Assembly (NCBI GenBank): GCA_029339195.1
Contig: JAPTJF010000260.1
Span: 1-64,000, forward strand
Direction: 5' to 3'
Length of the DNA stretch: 64,000 nucleotides
Source of the DNA: Micractinium sp. NFX-FRZ
Taxonomy: Eukaryota > Chlorophyta > Trebouxiophyceae > Chlorellales > Chlorellaceae
Below, in pieces: positions 37,280-48,823 of the stretch. Position 1 is the first letter of the stretch. Every line of letters starts with the position of its first letter. The notes below the pieces were generated by a model that saw nothing but the letters and a program-made list of their open reading frames with translations, was not told the origin of the DNA and made no database searches. The position numbers were made by a program, and so were the translations under genes.

Positions 37280-39706
37280 TCACCCAGAGAAGCTGAGGCT
37301 TGACTCGCTGCCGGACGACGCCTGCCGCTGGAGAGCCGCATCCGATGCTCCCGCATCCAGTGCTGCCTGCTCCTGCCACCACCACTCACTCCCCGTCTCC
37401 TCGCCCTCTGCACATGCCGCGTGCCGCTGCCTCCCTTCCTCCCGCTGCTGCTGCTGCTGCTGCTCCTGCTCTTGCTGCTGCTGCGGGCTGAGCGCCGCCT
37501 CTGCCGCAGCATGGGCGGGCACCACCCCAGGCGTGGGCAGCGGGCGCGGCCGCCGGGCCAGCCAGTCACGCAGCCGCACTGCCTCGCTGGCGCCCAGCTG
37601 GCGCCCGAAAGCCGTCACCCTCTGAATTGCGTGGTAGTACTGCAGGCACCAGCAGGAAGGAGATGGGGATCTATGCATGTGAGGACAGATGCAGGCACGG
37701 CAAGCAGGCAGGTCAGCAAGCGGCTGTCTTCCGCCAATGCGCCCATAAGGCCCCATGCCTGCCTGACACGTCTGTCGGCTGGCGCCTGCCGTGTAGTGTG
37801 CCACCCAGAATTTAGACCAGGAGTTAGAATATAAGAATCTAACACACCATGTCCCTTTTGCTGCCGCCGCCGCCGCTCCACCCCACCACCCAACCCAACC
37901 GCGGCACCTGCATGTCTTCCAACTGGCGCTGCCGCTTGCCGTGCAGGTTGACGCGCAGGTAGCGGCCGAGGGGCAGGTCGGCAGGCAGCGGGAAGGTCTG
38001 CACCGCGTCTGCTGGCAGGGCAGAGGGGGAGCGGCAGGCGCGGGGTGAGGTGGCGGCCCAGGCGCAGGGTGGTGGGCAGCGGGGAGATCCGCACCGCATC
38101 TGCTGGCGGGACGGAGGGCGGCAGCGGCGCGCGGGTTCGATGCTCAGGAGTGGAGTGAGGGGAGCTGGCCGGGGGCAGTCGGCTGGTGCAGCTGCTGGCC
38201 AGGCACCAAGGACTGCAGGCCTGGTGAGGCCTACGGAGGGAGCAATAGCATGGGTGCAGGGCAGGGAGGCAGCTGGCACAGACGCTTCCTGCGTATGCCA
38301 TGCTGCACTCTCGCCGCTGCCAGCACAGCCACCTGCCAGAAGCCTACCAGGTCGGTTTTGTGAAGCCTGTGGATGCAGGATTACGAACCTGGAACTACTT
38401 GAACCCTAGCACCCACTCACTCACCCGTGGCTGCCACCGGGTACTTGACAGCAGGCGGGGCCAGGCTCCAGGGGGAGGGTCCCGACTGGAAGGAGACAAA
38501 GCTGGGGGGGTAGATGGGCGCCCCCCACTGCAGCGGCAGGTGAGAGTGGGTTGGCGGGAGCGTCAAGGGGGAGGAGAGGCAGCGTTGGCATGAAAGGGCC
38601 AAGGCATGTGAGGGGTGGGGCATGTAGTGCGAGGGTGGCGTGGCGTGGCGTGGTGGGTGCACGCAGGCGGCGCTCAACCCTCCCTGACGTGCAACGTACG
38701 CCAGAGCAACTGTATCATGCTTCTCAACGTAGATAGCTGGTCCAGCCCACCTGGTACTGCGCTCTAAAGACGACCAGCTGCACGTGGCGCACGAGACACA
38801 GCGGCGACCTGCGGCAACAGGCAAGGGAAACGGGAGATGGCAGGTGGGTTGGAGGGCAGTTGTGAGGGGCACACAGCATTGATTGAGAATAAGACTGGAG
38901 GCCACAGCAATCAAGATGCATAACAGCACTTCCCCTGACCCATGCCACATTCGCATGCAACTGCAGGACTCGCTGTCGTGCTCCCGACAGGCGGGAGAGT
39001 GCTTCACCACCTCCCCCAGTCCTGCCACCCTCGCCCACCTCATCTTGAAAAGTAGGAACTCTGTGGAGTCCGGATCGGGCGACCCGGTGCTGCTCCAAAA
39101 GGTGCGGCTGTCCTCTTCCAGTGCGCACCCTGCATGGGTTGGGTAGCGCTCAAAGTGAGCCTCCATCAGCAGGCGGTTGTGAGGCCTGGGAGACCATTTG
39201 AGGGGAGGGGCAGCCAGCGTCAGGGGGGGCTTGCGGGCAGGCTGCATTTGGCCCTCGCCGGTTTCCCACCTGCCCCAGCAGCTGGTGTGTGTGCAGGCAC
39301 AGTAGCTAGCTTACCAATGGCCTGCTGGGGAGCGTCCGTGCTGCTGGCTTCCACCCCTTCCATGAGCAGCAGCTCGCTCTCATCAAACGCGCCCTCTGGG
39401 GGCGCTGGGAACTGTGGCTGCTCCTGCTCATCGCCCTCGTCACAAAAGGCGAAGCCGCGTGCCACAAGGACCTACAGGGCAGGCGGGCAAGCGGCGGCAG
39501 GGTCCGAATGAATGGGCGAGAGGTCCGAATGAATGGGCGAGAGGTGCCGCCGAGGTGCCGCCGCCGCTGTCCTCCGAAGGCGGGGTGTGCCTGCTCCACT
39601 CTCTTAGATGCCCACGGCTCGGTGGGCGCCTCACCAGTCAAGCGTTCACGCAACCTACCTGTCGGAATGCCCGCATGAGGTCGGGAGGCGGTGGCTGTGG
39701 GTCCAT
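37280..39706 (-). CDS. At4g00755-like protein, F-box not seen
   Basis: Minus-strand exons: 39706..39659, 39471..39315, 39185..39039, 38808..38751, 38527..38425, 38008..37908 and 37639..37280, about 324 residues. The middle and C-terminal parts follow the plant F-box protein At4g00755 in order: AHFERYPTHAG region, FWSSTGS, STEFLLFKM, VRHVQLVVFRAQYQ, GAPIYPPSFVSFQSG, a GRYLRVNLHGKRQRQ strand, and YYHAIQRVTAFGRQL. Plant members carry an F-box before this region. None is visible here, and the start codon sits only about 200 bases from the divergent neighbour. The last exon adds a Gln-rich, Ser-rich tail. The donor after ATT-G at 39315 and the acceptor at 39186 are one base out of phase with each other, so that junction is wrong or the sequence has a one-base error. 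The start is uncertain. Confidence 0.7.
37953..38112 (-). repeat. copy of exon 6 start and acceptor in the preceding intron
   Basis: The true exon start (CAGCAG acceptor, then ACGCGGTGCAGACC...) at 38014-37953 is copied at about 38112-38043 (CAGCAG, ATGCGGTGCGGATC...). The match includes the CTGCC...CTGGGCCGC stretch. Both acceptors are intact. Confidence 0.8.
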
Positions 39707-39907
39707 AAGCTGGGTGACGGGTGCACGGCTGCGTGCCTCTGAGGTGTCAGGCTGCGGCAACCTAACCAAACAAATGCCCCAGGTGCAGGGCAGCCCCCAG
39801 AGGTCGCAGAGAACCCCAAGTGCTGCACAGAGGCACAGCACGACAGCACGCTGCTTCCTCCAGCGCCCGCATTGCCGCGCCATTGCATTGTTCATCAATC
39901 CAGACAC
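39707..39907. promoter_or_regulatory. short divergent promoter region
   Basis: About 200 bases lie between the putative minus-strand start and the start of the SH3BGR-like gene. A minus-strand acceptor GTTGCCGCAG at about 39751-39760 suggests the minus gene's 5' exon lies within or beyond this space. Confidence 0.35.
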
Positions 39908-41964
39908 ATGACCCCGCCGACTGTCGTGCTCTACACCACCTCCTGTGCACCCACAGCGAAGGGCAAGTCGGACATCACCCGAACCAAGTGCTTGTTGGAC
40001 GCCAAGCGTGTGCACTATGACGAGGTCAGTAACCTGCCGGCTTGCGATGTCAAGGAAGCCTGCTGGAGAGCGCCTCGATGGGTCGCCCCGCTTTGAACGC
40101 TTGCCGCACGTGTTGGCCAAGAGGCCGTGCAGGCGCGCACAGCCAACCGTCTTGCAGCAACAACCGGCGTCGCATCGCAGCTGGGTGCGCACCAGCCCAG
40201 CGGCGGCGGCGGCCAGGCGGTTGAGGCCGGGCTCACTGCCGCCACCTGCCGCCCCGCCGCCACCGTCTCAACTTTCACCCGTCCTTGCCCTGGATCTCCA
40301 CTACTGCAGGTCGACCTGGCCATGGAGCCGCAGCGCCGCGAGGCCATGCTGGCCGGCAGCGACGGCGTGATTTCCATCCCGCAGCTGCACATCAACGGGC
40401 GGTACATCGGCGGCGCCGACGAGGTGCAGGTGGGTGCTGGCCGCCAGTCACAGGGGCCCGCCAGTCACATGTCTTGCCGGTGCTATGCAGTAGTGTGAGT
40501 GATTCCAGGGCCCACTTGCCGTCAAGCATGTAGTGGGTGCTTTAGTTGTCCCAAAGTGCCGCACAAGCACTCCAACCGCTGCATGAACCGCCCAGCTGCT
40601 GCCTTTGGACTTGCATTGGTGGCCCCGCCGCTGCATCTGTTCCAGCCATCTATTCACATGCCAAGGCTTCGTTTCAACGTACCATTGGTAGGGTCCCAAG
40701 CGAGCGTTCTGAGGTCTGGAGCTGGATGCACCTCTGCTCACACGCTCAGTTGGGTTTGTTTGGCGGGGAGCTCAGCTCAGCATTTGGGTTGATTCTTCCC
40801 TGGGTGCAGGAGTTTGAGGACTGGGGGGAGCTGGACGCACTGCTGGCAGGGCAGACCCCAGAGGAGGTGGCAGAGGCAGCAGCGGCAGCAACCGCAGCCT
40901 TGTACGCCGCTGAGGCAACAACAGGAGCCTCATACCAGGAAGACGGCGCAGAAGCAGCAGCAGAAGCAGCAGCCGAAGCAGCAGTGATCGCAACCGCGGC
41001 AGCAGCAGCAACAGCAGCAGTATCAGACGCGGAAGCAGCAGTACTTGAGGCAGAGGCAGCACCAACCGATCTGACAGCAGAAGAGGTAGGCCCCACCGAG
41101 GCACCAACAGCAGCAGCAGCTGCTGAGCCAGCGCCTGCGGTCGAGCCAGCAGCAGCAGCGGAGCCAGCGCCTGCGGCCGAGCCAGCAGCAGCAGAGGAGG
41201 ACTTGGGCGCCGTGGCTGCCAGCGTTGCAGCAGCCGCAGTGCAGAACGTGCTGGCAGCACTTGCAGCCGGGGAGCAAGAGGCCGAGGAACAGGCAGGCGT
41301 AGAGGAGGCAGAGGAGGCGCTAGCGACAGCAGCTTCCAGCCTCGCGGCAGCTGCGATTGAAAGCGCACTAGCATTGGCAGCCGAGGAAGAGCAGCGGGCA
41401 GCGGAGGCGGCAGCGGAAGCGGCAGCCGAGGAGAAGCTCATAGCTGCAGTGGCAGCAGCGCTCTCCCCATTCGAGGCACCTGTTGAGCAAGCAGCGCCGG
41501 TAGCCAGCCGCAGCAGCAGCCCAGGTGCGGCGCCAGCAGCTGACGAGCAGCACTTGATTGCTGCAGCCGAGCAGGGCCCCTCAGCGGGAGCAGAGGCGCC
41601 AACACCAGAGCCGGTGGCGCGCACCCAGGCGCGGGCAGCCTCCCCGGTGCTCTCCGGCCTCACGCCGGGACGCAACTCGGCAGCAGCGGCGGCAGCGGTG
41701 GCAGCCATTCAGGCCAGCGCCGGCAGCATCATTGACCGTGCGCTCAAGGCTGCACAGCGGCTCGACACGAGCGCCGACGAGGAGCAGCAGCAGCGGGAGC
41801 AGCAGCCGGGCGGTGGTAAAGCAGCGGCAACAAAGGCGGCAGTGCTGGCCCTGCAGCAGGTGGCAGCTGACTTGCCCTCCCCGGACGCAGCGCATCTTAT
41901 TTGCAGCCCCATCAAGCTGCGCCCCCAGCTTCCGGAGCTGCAGCAGCAGCAGCAGCAGCACTGA
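39908..41964 (+). CDS. SH3BGR-like thioredoxin-fold protein with Ala-rich tail
   Basis: Three exons, 39908..40024, 40310..40429 and 40810..41964, join in phase to give 463 residues. Residues 1 to about 100 form a glutaredoxin-like fold of the SH3BGR family: VVLYTTS opening strand, KCLLDAKRVHYDEVDL, and the SIPQLHINGRYIGGADEVQEFEDWGELDALLAG end with its cis-Pro (IPQ). The CPYC redox pair is missing: the usual active-site place reads SCAPTAK, with one Cys. The remaining 360 residues are Ala and Glu-rich low complexity (many AAAEAAAE runs), ending in a poly-Gln stretch. Function is unknown. SH3BGR-type proteins are thought to act as adaptors rather than reductases. Only 84 bases separate its stop from the next start. 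Confidence 0.85.
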
Positions 41965-42048
41965 GGTCGGCGCCTGCTGGCAGCGCCACCGGCAGCTGCA
42001 CCAGCTCAAGGCAAGCAGGGTCGGCACGAGGCTAGGATAGCAGCTGTT

Positions 42049-44873
42049 ATGCCAGGCGTGGGATCAGCAGCGGCGCCAGCTGTGGACTGGCGCCAGGAGG
42101 TGTCGGAGCTGTGCAGCAGTGATGAGTGGCAGCAACTGCTTGCTGACTTAGCTGGCTCAGCTGGCGGCCCCACTGTGGCAGCGCTGCTGCAGCGGGCGAC
42201 GGCACATCTGCTGGGCAGCAGCGGCAGTGGCGGTGGCCGCGCCCGGCTGGCGGAGGCGGTGCAGCAGGTGGTGTGGGAGAAGCTTCACACCGGCGATTGG
42301 CACACCGTGGCAGTGGTGTGGCGGGACACGTACGCAGCTGCCTGCATCCTCTCGGCAGCTGCGGGCCTGCCCGGCGGCAGCAGCGGCGAGGAGCAGCAGG
42401 CAGCAGTGGTGGCGGCTGCCGCAGCAGGAGCGGGCAGCTCAGCAGGTGCTGCTCCGGGCACTGCCTCTGACCGTGGTGAGGCGGCAGCGCTGAGCAGTGC
42501 GCTGTGGCACCTAGATATGGCGGCTATCATGGGGGGCGGTCTGCTGCGGGAGCGCGTAGATGCGCTGATTGGCGCACTGCAGCGCCGCTGGCAGCAGTTG
42601 CACGTTACAGCGGCAGCAGCCAGCGAGCAGCAGCAGCAGCAGCAGCAGGGTGGGCCGGCGGTGGAGCGGCCGGCCAAGCGGCAACGAGCAGGCACGGCGG
42701 GAGCACGAAGTGGGGAAGAAGAGGAGGCAAGCGGACGGGGAGGCGGCAGCATCAGTGCCGCGGCGGAGCACAGGGAGGCAGCGGCAGCAGCAGCGGCGGC
42801 AGCCGCAGACGCTGCGCTGCTGCCTCCCTGGTCGCTGGGCCCTCGGGGATCTCCTGTGGCCGCTGCCCACCTGCCTTCCCTGGAGGCTTTCTGGCGAGAC
42901 TTCATGCGCACTGACACGCCTGTAGTCATCAGCGGTGAGTGGAAATCAGCAGGCGCTCTTGCTGCACTGCTAGAGCGTCTGCTACTCATCGGCTGCATGG
43001 TGCTAGCGGCATCATGCCTGCCTTGCATGTAAGCCGGGATGTCTCTGTGCCTGTTGGAATTGTGCCAGTGCGCTGCTGGCTGACTGGCTTGGCTGCCTGC
43101 CTGCCTGGCGCGCCCCACACTTAAGACTTTTTTTCCCAAACCTCCCTGGCATGCTGTGCACGCCTCGCCCTGGTTCGCCTGCAGGTGCAATGGAGGATTG
43201 GCCGGCGGTTCAGCGCTGGGCCGACCCGCAGTACCTTGTGCGGGTTGCGGGGCCACGCACCGTCCCTGTGGAGGTGCGCCCCACTTGCTGCTGAGGTTGC
43301 TGCCCTGCTCCGAAGGCTTGCGCGGCGCTGTGCGTGCTGTATGCTCTGCTCACGGAGCTGGATGTGGGCTGCTATGTACGCTATGCCGATGTCGCCCTGC
43401 TGCGCCGTTCTGATGCTCCCCTGCCCTGCTGCAGCTGCATGCGTCACGAACCTGCTGCCTCCTGCCCTGCAGGTAGGCGAGCATTACCTGGCGGAGCAGT
43501 GGGGCCAGCAGCTGATGACGCTGCAGCAGTTTGTGCAGCGCCATCTCCTGGGCGGCGGCAGCAGCAGCAGCTGTGGTGCCGTCAGGGACGGCCCGGAGGA
43601 GGCCGGCAGCGGGGCTCTCGGCAGCTCGGGTGGCAGCATGCCAGCGCAGCCGGAGGAGGCAGGCGGCGGCGGCTGCGGCGCTCAGCACGGTGTGCCCGCT
43701 GCGGCAGCCGCAGGGGCAGCAGCTGCAGATGCAGCGCAGCAGGCACAGGAGGAGGATCCGCAGCAACAGCAGCGGCCGCGGGAGCAGCAGGAGCAGCCTG
43801 GGCCGCCAGCCCGGGGGCGCGGCTACCTGGCGCAGCACCCCCTGTTTGACCAGATCCCGGCGCTGGCAGCGGACATCCGGGAGCCGCCCTACTGCTGTCT
43901 GGGGGAAGTGCAGAGCATCAACGCCTGGTTTGGCCCGGCCGACACGGTGCGTGGTGGTGGGTCGGCGGGTGGGTGGCCATGCGAAAACAGTGCATGCTTC
44001 ATGGGGGTGTTTGGCAGCGGTGTGTGTTGTGTGGGTGCAGCAGGCGGGTGGGCGGGCGTGTGGCGATCGCGAAGTGAATTAAGCTGCCGTTCTGTCGTGC
44101 TGTAGGCGTAAGGGCGCAAACACGTGCACCTGTACACGTCATCACTTGTCTTTCCTCCCACCCTCACTGACACATCATCCTCTTGCAGGTCACCCCGCTG
44201 CACACCGACCCGCACCCCAACCTGCTGTGCCAGGCGGCGGGGCGCAAGTACGTGCGCCTCTACCCGCCCTCTGCCACCCCCGCCATGTACCCCCACCCGG
44301 AGGGCATGCACACCAACAGCGGGCAGGTGGACGTAGATGCCCCAGACCTGGACCGTTTCCCGCTCTACGGCCAGGAGCCATTCCAGGGTGGGTGCGGCCC
44401 TGGGATGCCTTCTTGGGTGGGCGCAGTTGTATTTATGCTCGGGTGTCGTCCAGGGTGGGCGGGCTCTGAGTTGGCGCAGCTCCATGGAGCATACGAGCAT
44501 GGCTGGGTGTCAGCTGTGCATGCTCGCTGGGACAGGGCGGTTAGCCAGGGGGCCACACCTGCAAGCTTGGCATTCCAATCCAACGCAGCGGGCTACCTTT
44601 GGCTGCCAGGTGGCCCCACCTGCTGCTGCCGCCAATCCCATCCGCAGCCACCTGCACTGCTCCTCCCTGGCCGCCATCGGCCCTCTCACTGCTCAATGGC
44701 CAGACGTTTCCCCTGACCTGTCCCCCCGCTTTCCTCTTGCTGCCGCGGCCGCTGCAGACTGTGTGCTGGAGGCGGGGCAGATGCTGTTCATCCCCTCCGG
44801 CTGGTGGCACTACGTCAGGAGCACAACCGTCAGCTTCTCTGTCTCCTACTGGTTCTCTTGCGACGTCTCCTGA
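42049..44873 (+). CDS. KDM8: JmjC-domain protein, JMJD5/KDM8-like
   Basis: A Fe(II)/2-oxoglutarate dioxygenase of the JMJD5/KDM8 group (plant JMJ30), linked to protein hydroxylation or histone demethylation and clock control in plants. Five in-phase exons, 42049..42934, 43185..43273, 43473..43946, 44189..44387 and 44758..44873, give 587 residues. An Ala/Gln-rich N-terminal half has helical repeats ([12 protein letters not shown] region) comparable to JMJD5. The catalytic part starts at [18 protein letters not shown] and includes [10 protein letters not shown] and [10 protein letters not shown]. Iron ligands are His488 and Asp490 (LHTDPHPN) and His567 ([10 protein letters not shown]), and [10 protein letters not shown] follows the first pair. 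A roughly 80-residue low-complexity insert sits inside the catalytic domain after residue 350. The protein ends in FSVSYWFS, as in human JMJD5. Confidence 0.93.
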
Positions 44874-45387
44874 TGCCAGCGCCAGCTGGATCCTGCTGGC
44901 GAGCATGCCCTGTGCGCTCAGTCGTACTGGGAAGAGCGCCCCCCCGGTCAGCTGCTCTGTCTCCTCACCAAGAGTGGGCCTCTTTGGGGCATGAGCTGAC
45001 GGCGGAAGCAGCACTGGCAGCAGCGATGCGGCAGTGACGATGCCGTGTGCAGTGGCTCTTACATCGGGCACCACCACCACCTTCCTATCACCGTCCTATT
45101 ACCTTTGTTTTCGGAGCGTGCTGCTGGTTTTGCCTGGCATGACCCTCCCACACCGCTGCTGCCGCCACCATTTCGTGAGCCCATGCGTTCTAGGAACCTG
45201 ACCGGCAGAAAGTTTGTAGATCCATGCAAGCCAAGAAATGCCCCCGATTATCAACAGAGCGTGCAACAATACAGTACAGAACGCCACGACACGTGGTTGA
45301 GTCCCCGCAGCCTCGCGGGTATGGCGCCCGCCAGACTGGCGCCAGCGGTGCGCTGCGTCCCAGTATTCCAATTGCATGCGAGCTTGG

Positions 45388-45392
45388 TGTAA
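45388..45392 (+). terminator. putative TGTAA polyadenylation signal of KDM8
   Basis: TGTAA lies 515 bases past the KDM8 stop. Confidence 0.4.
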
Positions 45393-45481
45393 GGTGTGAC
45401 CACAAGGCGGATGCAACGGCCAAGCAGGAGTGATGGCGTCAGCTTTCACATAACTGCACCTGTTCACCATGCAAGGGCCTT

Positions 45482-45486
45482 TTACA
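45482..45486 (-). terminator. putative TGTAA polyadenylation signal
   Basis: TTACA on the plus strand lies 200 bases past the stop of the minus-strand membrane protein. Confidence 0.45.
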
Positions 45487-45685
45487 GCAGCGCTCTTCTA
45501 GCCAGAAAAGAAGGCACACAGGTTCAGTGATTGATTCAGGTGCTTGCAGACCAGCAGCAGGGAGGGAGCAGTGCAGATCGCAAGGGGAAATGGGGCAAGC
45601 TGGGGCAGCAGAAAGGCAGGCGGGCCTAGGAAGTTGCTGTGGGGCAGGTGCACGCTTGGAGCCGGGCGCCCGCCCACAGTGCATC

Positions 45686-48264
45686 TTAGCTGCCAGCCAC
45701 GGCGGTCACCTGCAGCAGCACGCCCGCCAGGCTGCACCCGATGGCCGCCACAAACGCAATGGGGCTGGCCAGACCATGCACTGCCGCCTCTGTCACCACG
45801 GTGCCCAGCGGGCCGGCAGCCACCAGCGCCGCGCGGGCCTGCCGCGTGAGAGCGCCGCCAATGAGCTGATCGGAGCAGACGGTGACCGCCATTGCCAGGG
45901 CGGACAGCAGGATCATGGTGACAGCTGGCACGGAGAGCTCGTGGTCAACCTGCAGGCACAGGCGGGGCGGGGAGGAGGGGAGGGGGCAGGGGTGGGTGGG
46001 TGGGTGGGCACTGAGGAGAGGAGCAGGGAGGCGGGGCGGAGTCTGAGGTGCGCTGGGACCGGGACTGTGGAGGCACGTTTGAAAGCGCTGTCTCGCACGC
46101 TGCCTCACGTGGGTGTGGGAAGAGCGGAGCTGTCCGCTCACCGGCTTTTGCGACGCTGTAGCCAGCAACAGCCAAGCCAAGCCAAGCCCCGCCCCCTCGG
46201 CGCCCCCACAACCTGAATGCAGCAACTCGATTCCCACTTGTGCCATGCCAAAGCCAGCCCCATGCCGCACTCACCAGCTCGCTTCCCTCTCGCAGCACCA
46301 GCCCCAGCAGCAGCATGGGCAGCGGCGGCAGCACATGCTGGACATATGCCAGGGTGGCGCCATCAAGTGCCCCCTGAGCATCCGCCAGCTGGCGCAGCAC
46401 GCCACCCAGCGCCGACTGCGGCAGCAGCTCCGGACGCTGGCGCAGCTGCGCCCAAGCCGCGCCCGCCGCCTCCAGCGCTGCCCAGGAGAGCAAGGCCACC
46501 AGGCCCCACAGGCCGGGGAACAGCACCAGCAGCGCCGCAGCTGCACACACAATGGAGTCAGCTAGGTGAGTGACGTGGGTGGTGGGCAGTCAAAGGGCCG
46601 TGCAGGGCTGCTGGGACTGGTACAGACATGCCAGGGGCCGACAGCAAAGCATGCAACACGTTGCGGCAGCGTGCAGGCGCCCCGGGAGTTTGCTGCCTCA
46701 TATGCTGTCCTGCCCCGCCCCGCCCTGCCCTATGCCCCGCTGGCCTGCACCTGTGCAGCCGCCGCCGATGCCAAGCCCAATCAACCGCGGCCCAGGTGGC
46801 ATCCTCTTGTTCGCAGCAAGCTCCACCGCTGCCCGCAGCGCGTGCGGCATCGTGGCGGTCCAGCAGAGCACCACAAACACGGAGCAGTGCAGCACCGCCC
46901 AAAACAGCGCGAGCGCCTGCGGCGCAGGGTAGGGCAAGGTGTGGGCCGGCGGCAGCAGGAGTGGCAGAATGGGGTGGAAAGTGCACAGGGCAGAAGGGGG
47001 AGCAAAACTCAGCCCGGGGCTGCAGCAGCGCATACCGCAGCAGGCTTCCCCACTCGGCACGCCACAGTCACAGGCACACACACCAGCTGGCAGGCAGCAG
47101 GCACACCATTCTGGGATTCAGCAAGCCCCCAGCCCAGCAGCGGCGCCCCTCCCCTCTGCCCACCTGCAGACCCGCCAGTGTCGCCGCCACCAGACCGCCT
47201 TGCAGCGTGCGCAGGCTGAGCGGGCGCAGCTCCAGCGCGCCCTGTGCGCCCAGCAGGCGCAGCGCGCCGGCGGTGGGCAAAAAGTGCAGGAAGAGCAGCA
47301 GGGCGGGGGTGGCCAGTGCTTCGAGGGAGGACTGCACGGCAGGGAGGCAGGAGGGGGTTGTGAGCAAAGCAAAGCGGGGCCGAGGCGCCAGCAGATGGCA
47401 TGTGCAGGCAGAGACGCGGAACAGCAGCCAGAATCGAGAAAAGGCCGATAGGCCACACGCACGGGCATGCCCTGTGAACAGGCAAGCTGCGAGGCGGAAC
47501 ACCGATCCCCCGCTGCTGAACCGGACACCACTGGCACCTGCCCCCGTGGCACAGCCCATGTGGCGGTGCACAGGCACGCACACAAGTTCCCAATGCCAGC
47601 ACGGCCAGCAGGGGAGCCCACCAGATCCAACCCGGCCAGCGCCCCGGCCAGCACCCCAGCCAGCGCGCCTCCCAGAGCAGCACCCATCTGACCTTCAAGA
47701 AGACCAGCTGCACTGCCTGCGCCGCCACAAACACGGTGCCCAGCACATAGGTGCGCGCCCCCTCGATGACCGCCTGTGCTTGCAGGAAGTCCTCGTCAAA
47801 CGAGGTGACAGGCAGGCGCTGAGCAGTCGCCCCGCCGCCGGTGCCGCCGGGCGCAGCACCCGCATGAGTGCTCCCGCCGCTGCTGCCCACCCCCGCCGCC
47901 TTGGCAGCCGCTAGAAGGTCCTTGCCCTTGCTTTGGTTCAGCACCTTGGCAAAGTATGCCTCGCCGGCTGCAGTGTATAGGGGACGCGGGCTCGGGAGTC
48001 GGGCAGGGGGAAGCAGGCGGGTGGCGGCGGCAGCAAGGCTGGCGGCGGCGGCGGCGAGCAGGCACACAGCAGTCGGCGGGCGATGTGCGCGGTTTGCGCA
48101 CTGCAATTGTGATGCCCTATCCTCACGGCGCTCCGTATGTGCCCTGCAAGCCGCAGATCACAGACGCAAGACGCACCCGCTTTCAGCCGCTGCCGCCGCT
48201 CCTCCTCTGCGCTGAGATCCAAGGGCGGCGAGGGCGCCGATGTTTGCACCTGAGCCTCCGCCAT
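45686..48264 (-). CDS. polytopic membrane protein of unknown function
   Basis: Six minus-strand exons, 48264..48177, 47967..47693, 47331..47164, 46916..46751, 46540..46275 and 45949..45686, all in phase, give 408 residues. The first 100 residues are soluble, with a charged helix (AEEERRQRLKAAGEAYFAK) and a Gly/Ala-rich linker. About seven hydrophobic segments follow, roughly at 102-120, 123-145, 178-198, 233-254, 300-314, 329-346 and 384-404. The conserved-looking soluble bits are DEDFLQAQAVIEGARTYVLG near the first helix and the LRQLADAQGALDGATLAYVQ loop. No signal or transit peptide is evident. I do not recognise the family. Confidence 0.8.
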
Positions 48265-48823
48265 GGCTTGCCGCAAGGGTGGAGGCTGGGGAGCGGTACC
48301 TCGCGGCGCAGGCTGCGTGCAAGGGCCTGAAGAGTTAACACTATGGCCGGTGAGCAACTGATGCGATCGGGGGTGCTGCAACTTCAGCCCTGCCCCATCT
48401 GGAGGGCGCAGCGCGCGCGGCACGCCACTGGCGGCGAAGGCACCGCCGGTGAGATGGTCAGGCAGCAATTGGCAAAGTGGAGTTCCAATTCCACTAATTT
48501 TATTGTAAACGGGAGACCTCCAAACTCGCCGTGTATGTGGGCAACAGCAGAAGCTAGGAAGGCATAGCGCGCAAGGCTGCCCAGGCAGGCACCTGGTGCG
48601 GCCGACGCTCAAGTGTGGCATGGAATGCAGACCTGCCGAGCGTACAGGAAGCAACGCTGTTGTGATGGGGGGCGGTGTTCGGTAGTGTTGGTTGCAAGGC
48701 ACAGCAACCTCCGGCGTGAGCTGATACTGGGGCAGGGGGCAGGCTGGGGAGGCGGGCAAGCGGGCAGGAGCAGGGTGGGCGTTGGCTGGCGCGACAAATG
48801 CACCTCGGCCGTCATGACATGAT

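Larger units (their letters stand above)
44874..45685. other. convergent 3' intergenic region
   Basis: Tail-to-tail between KDM8 (+) and the membrane-protein gene (-). TGTAA at 45388-45392 (+) and TTACA at 45482-45486 (-) fit their 3' ends. No gene is seen. Confidence 0.5.

Noticed and set aside
38320..38405. Possible tRNA-like stretch
   Set aside because: No complete cloverleaf with matching acceptor stem and T-loop could be formed.
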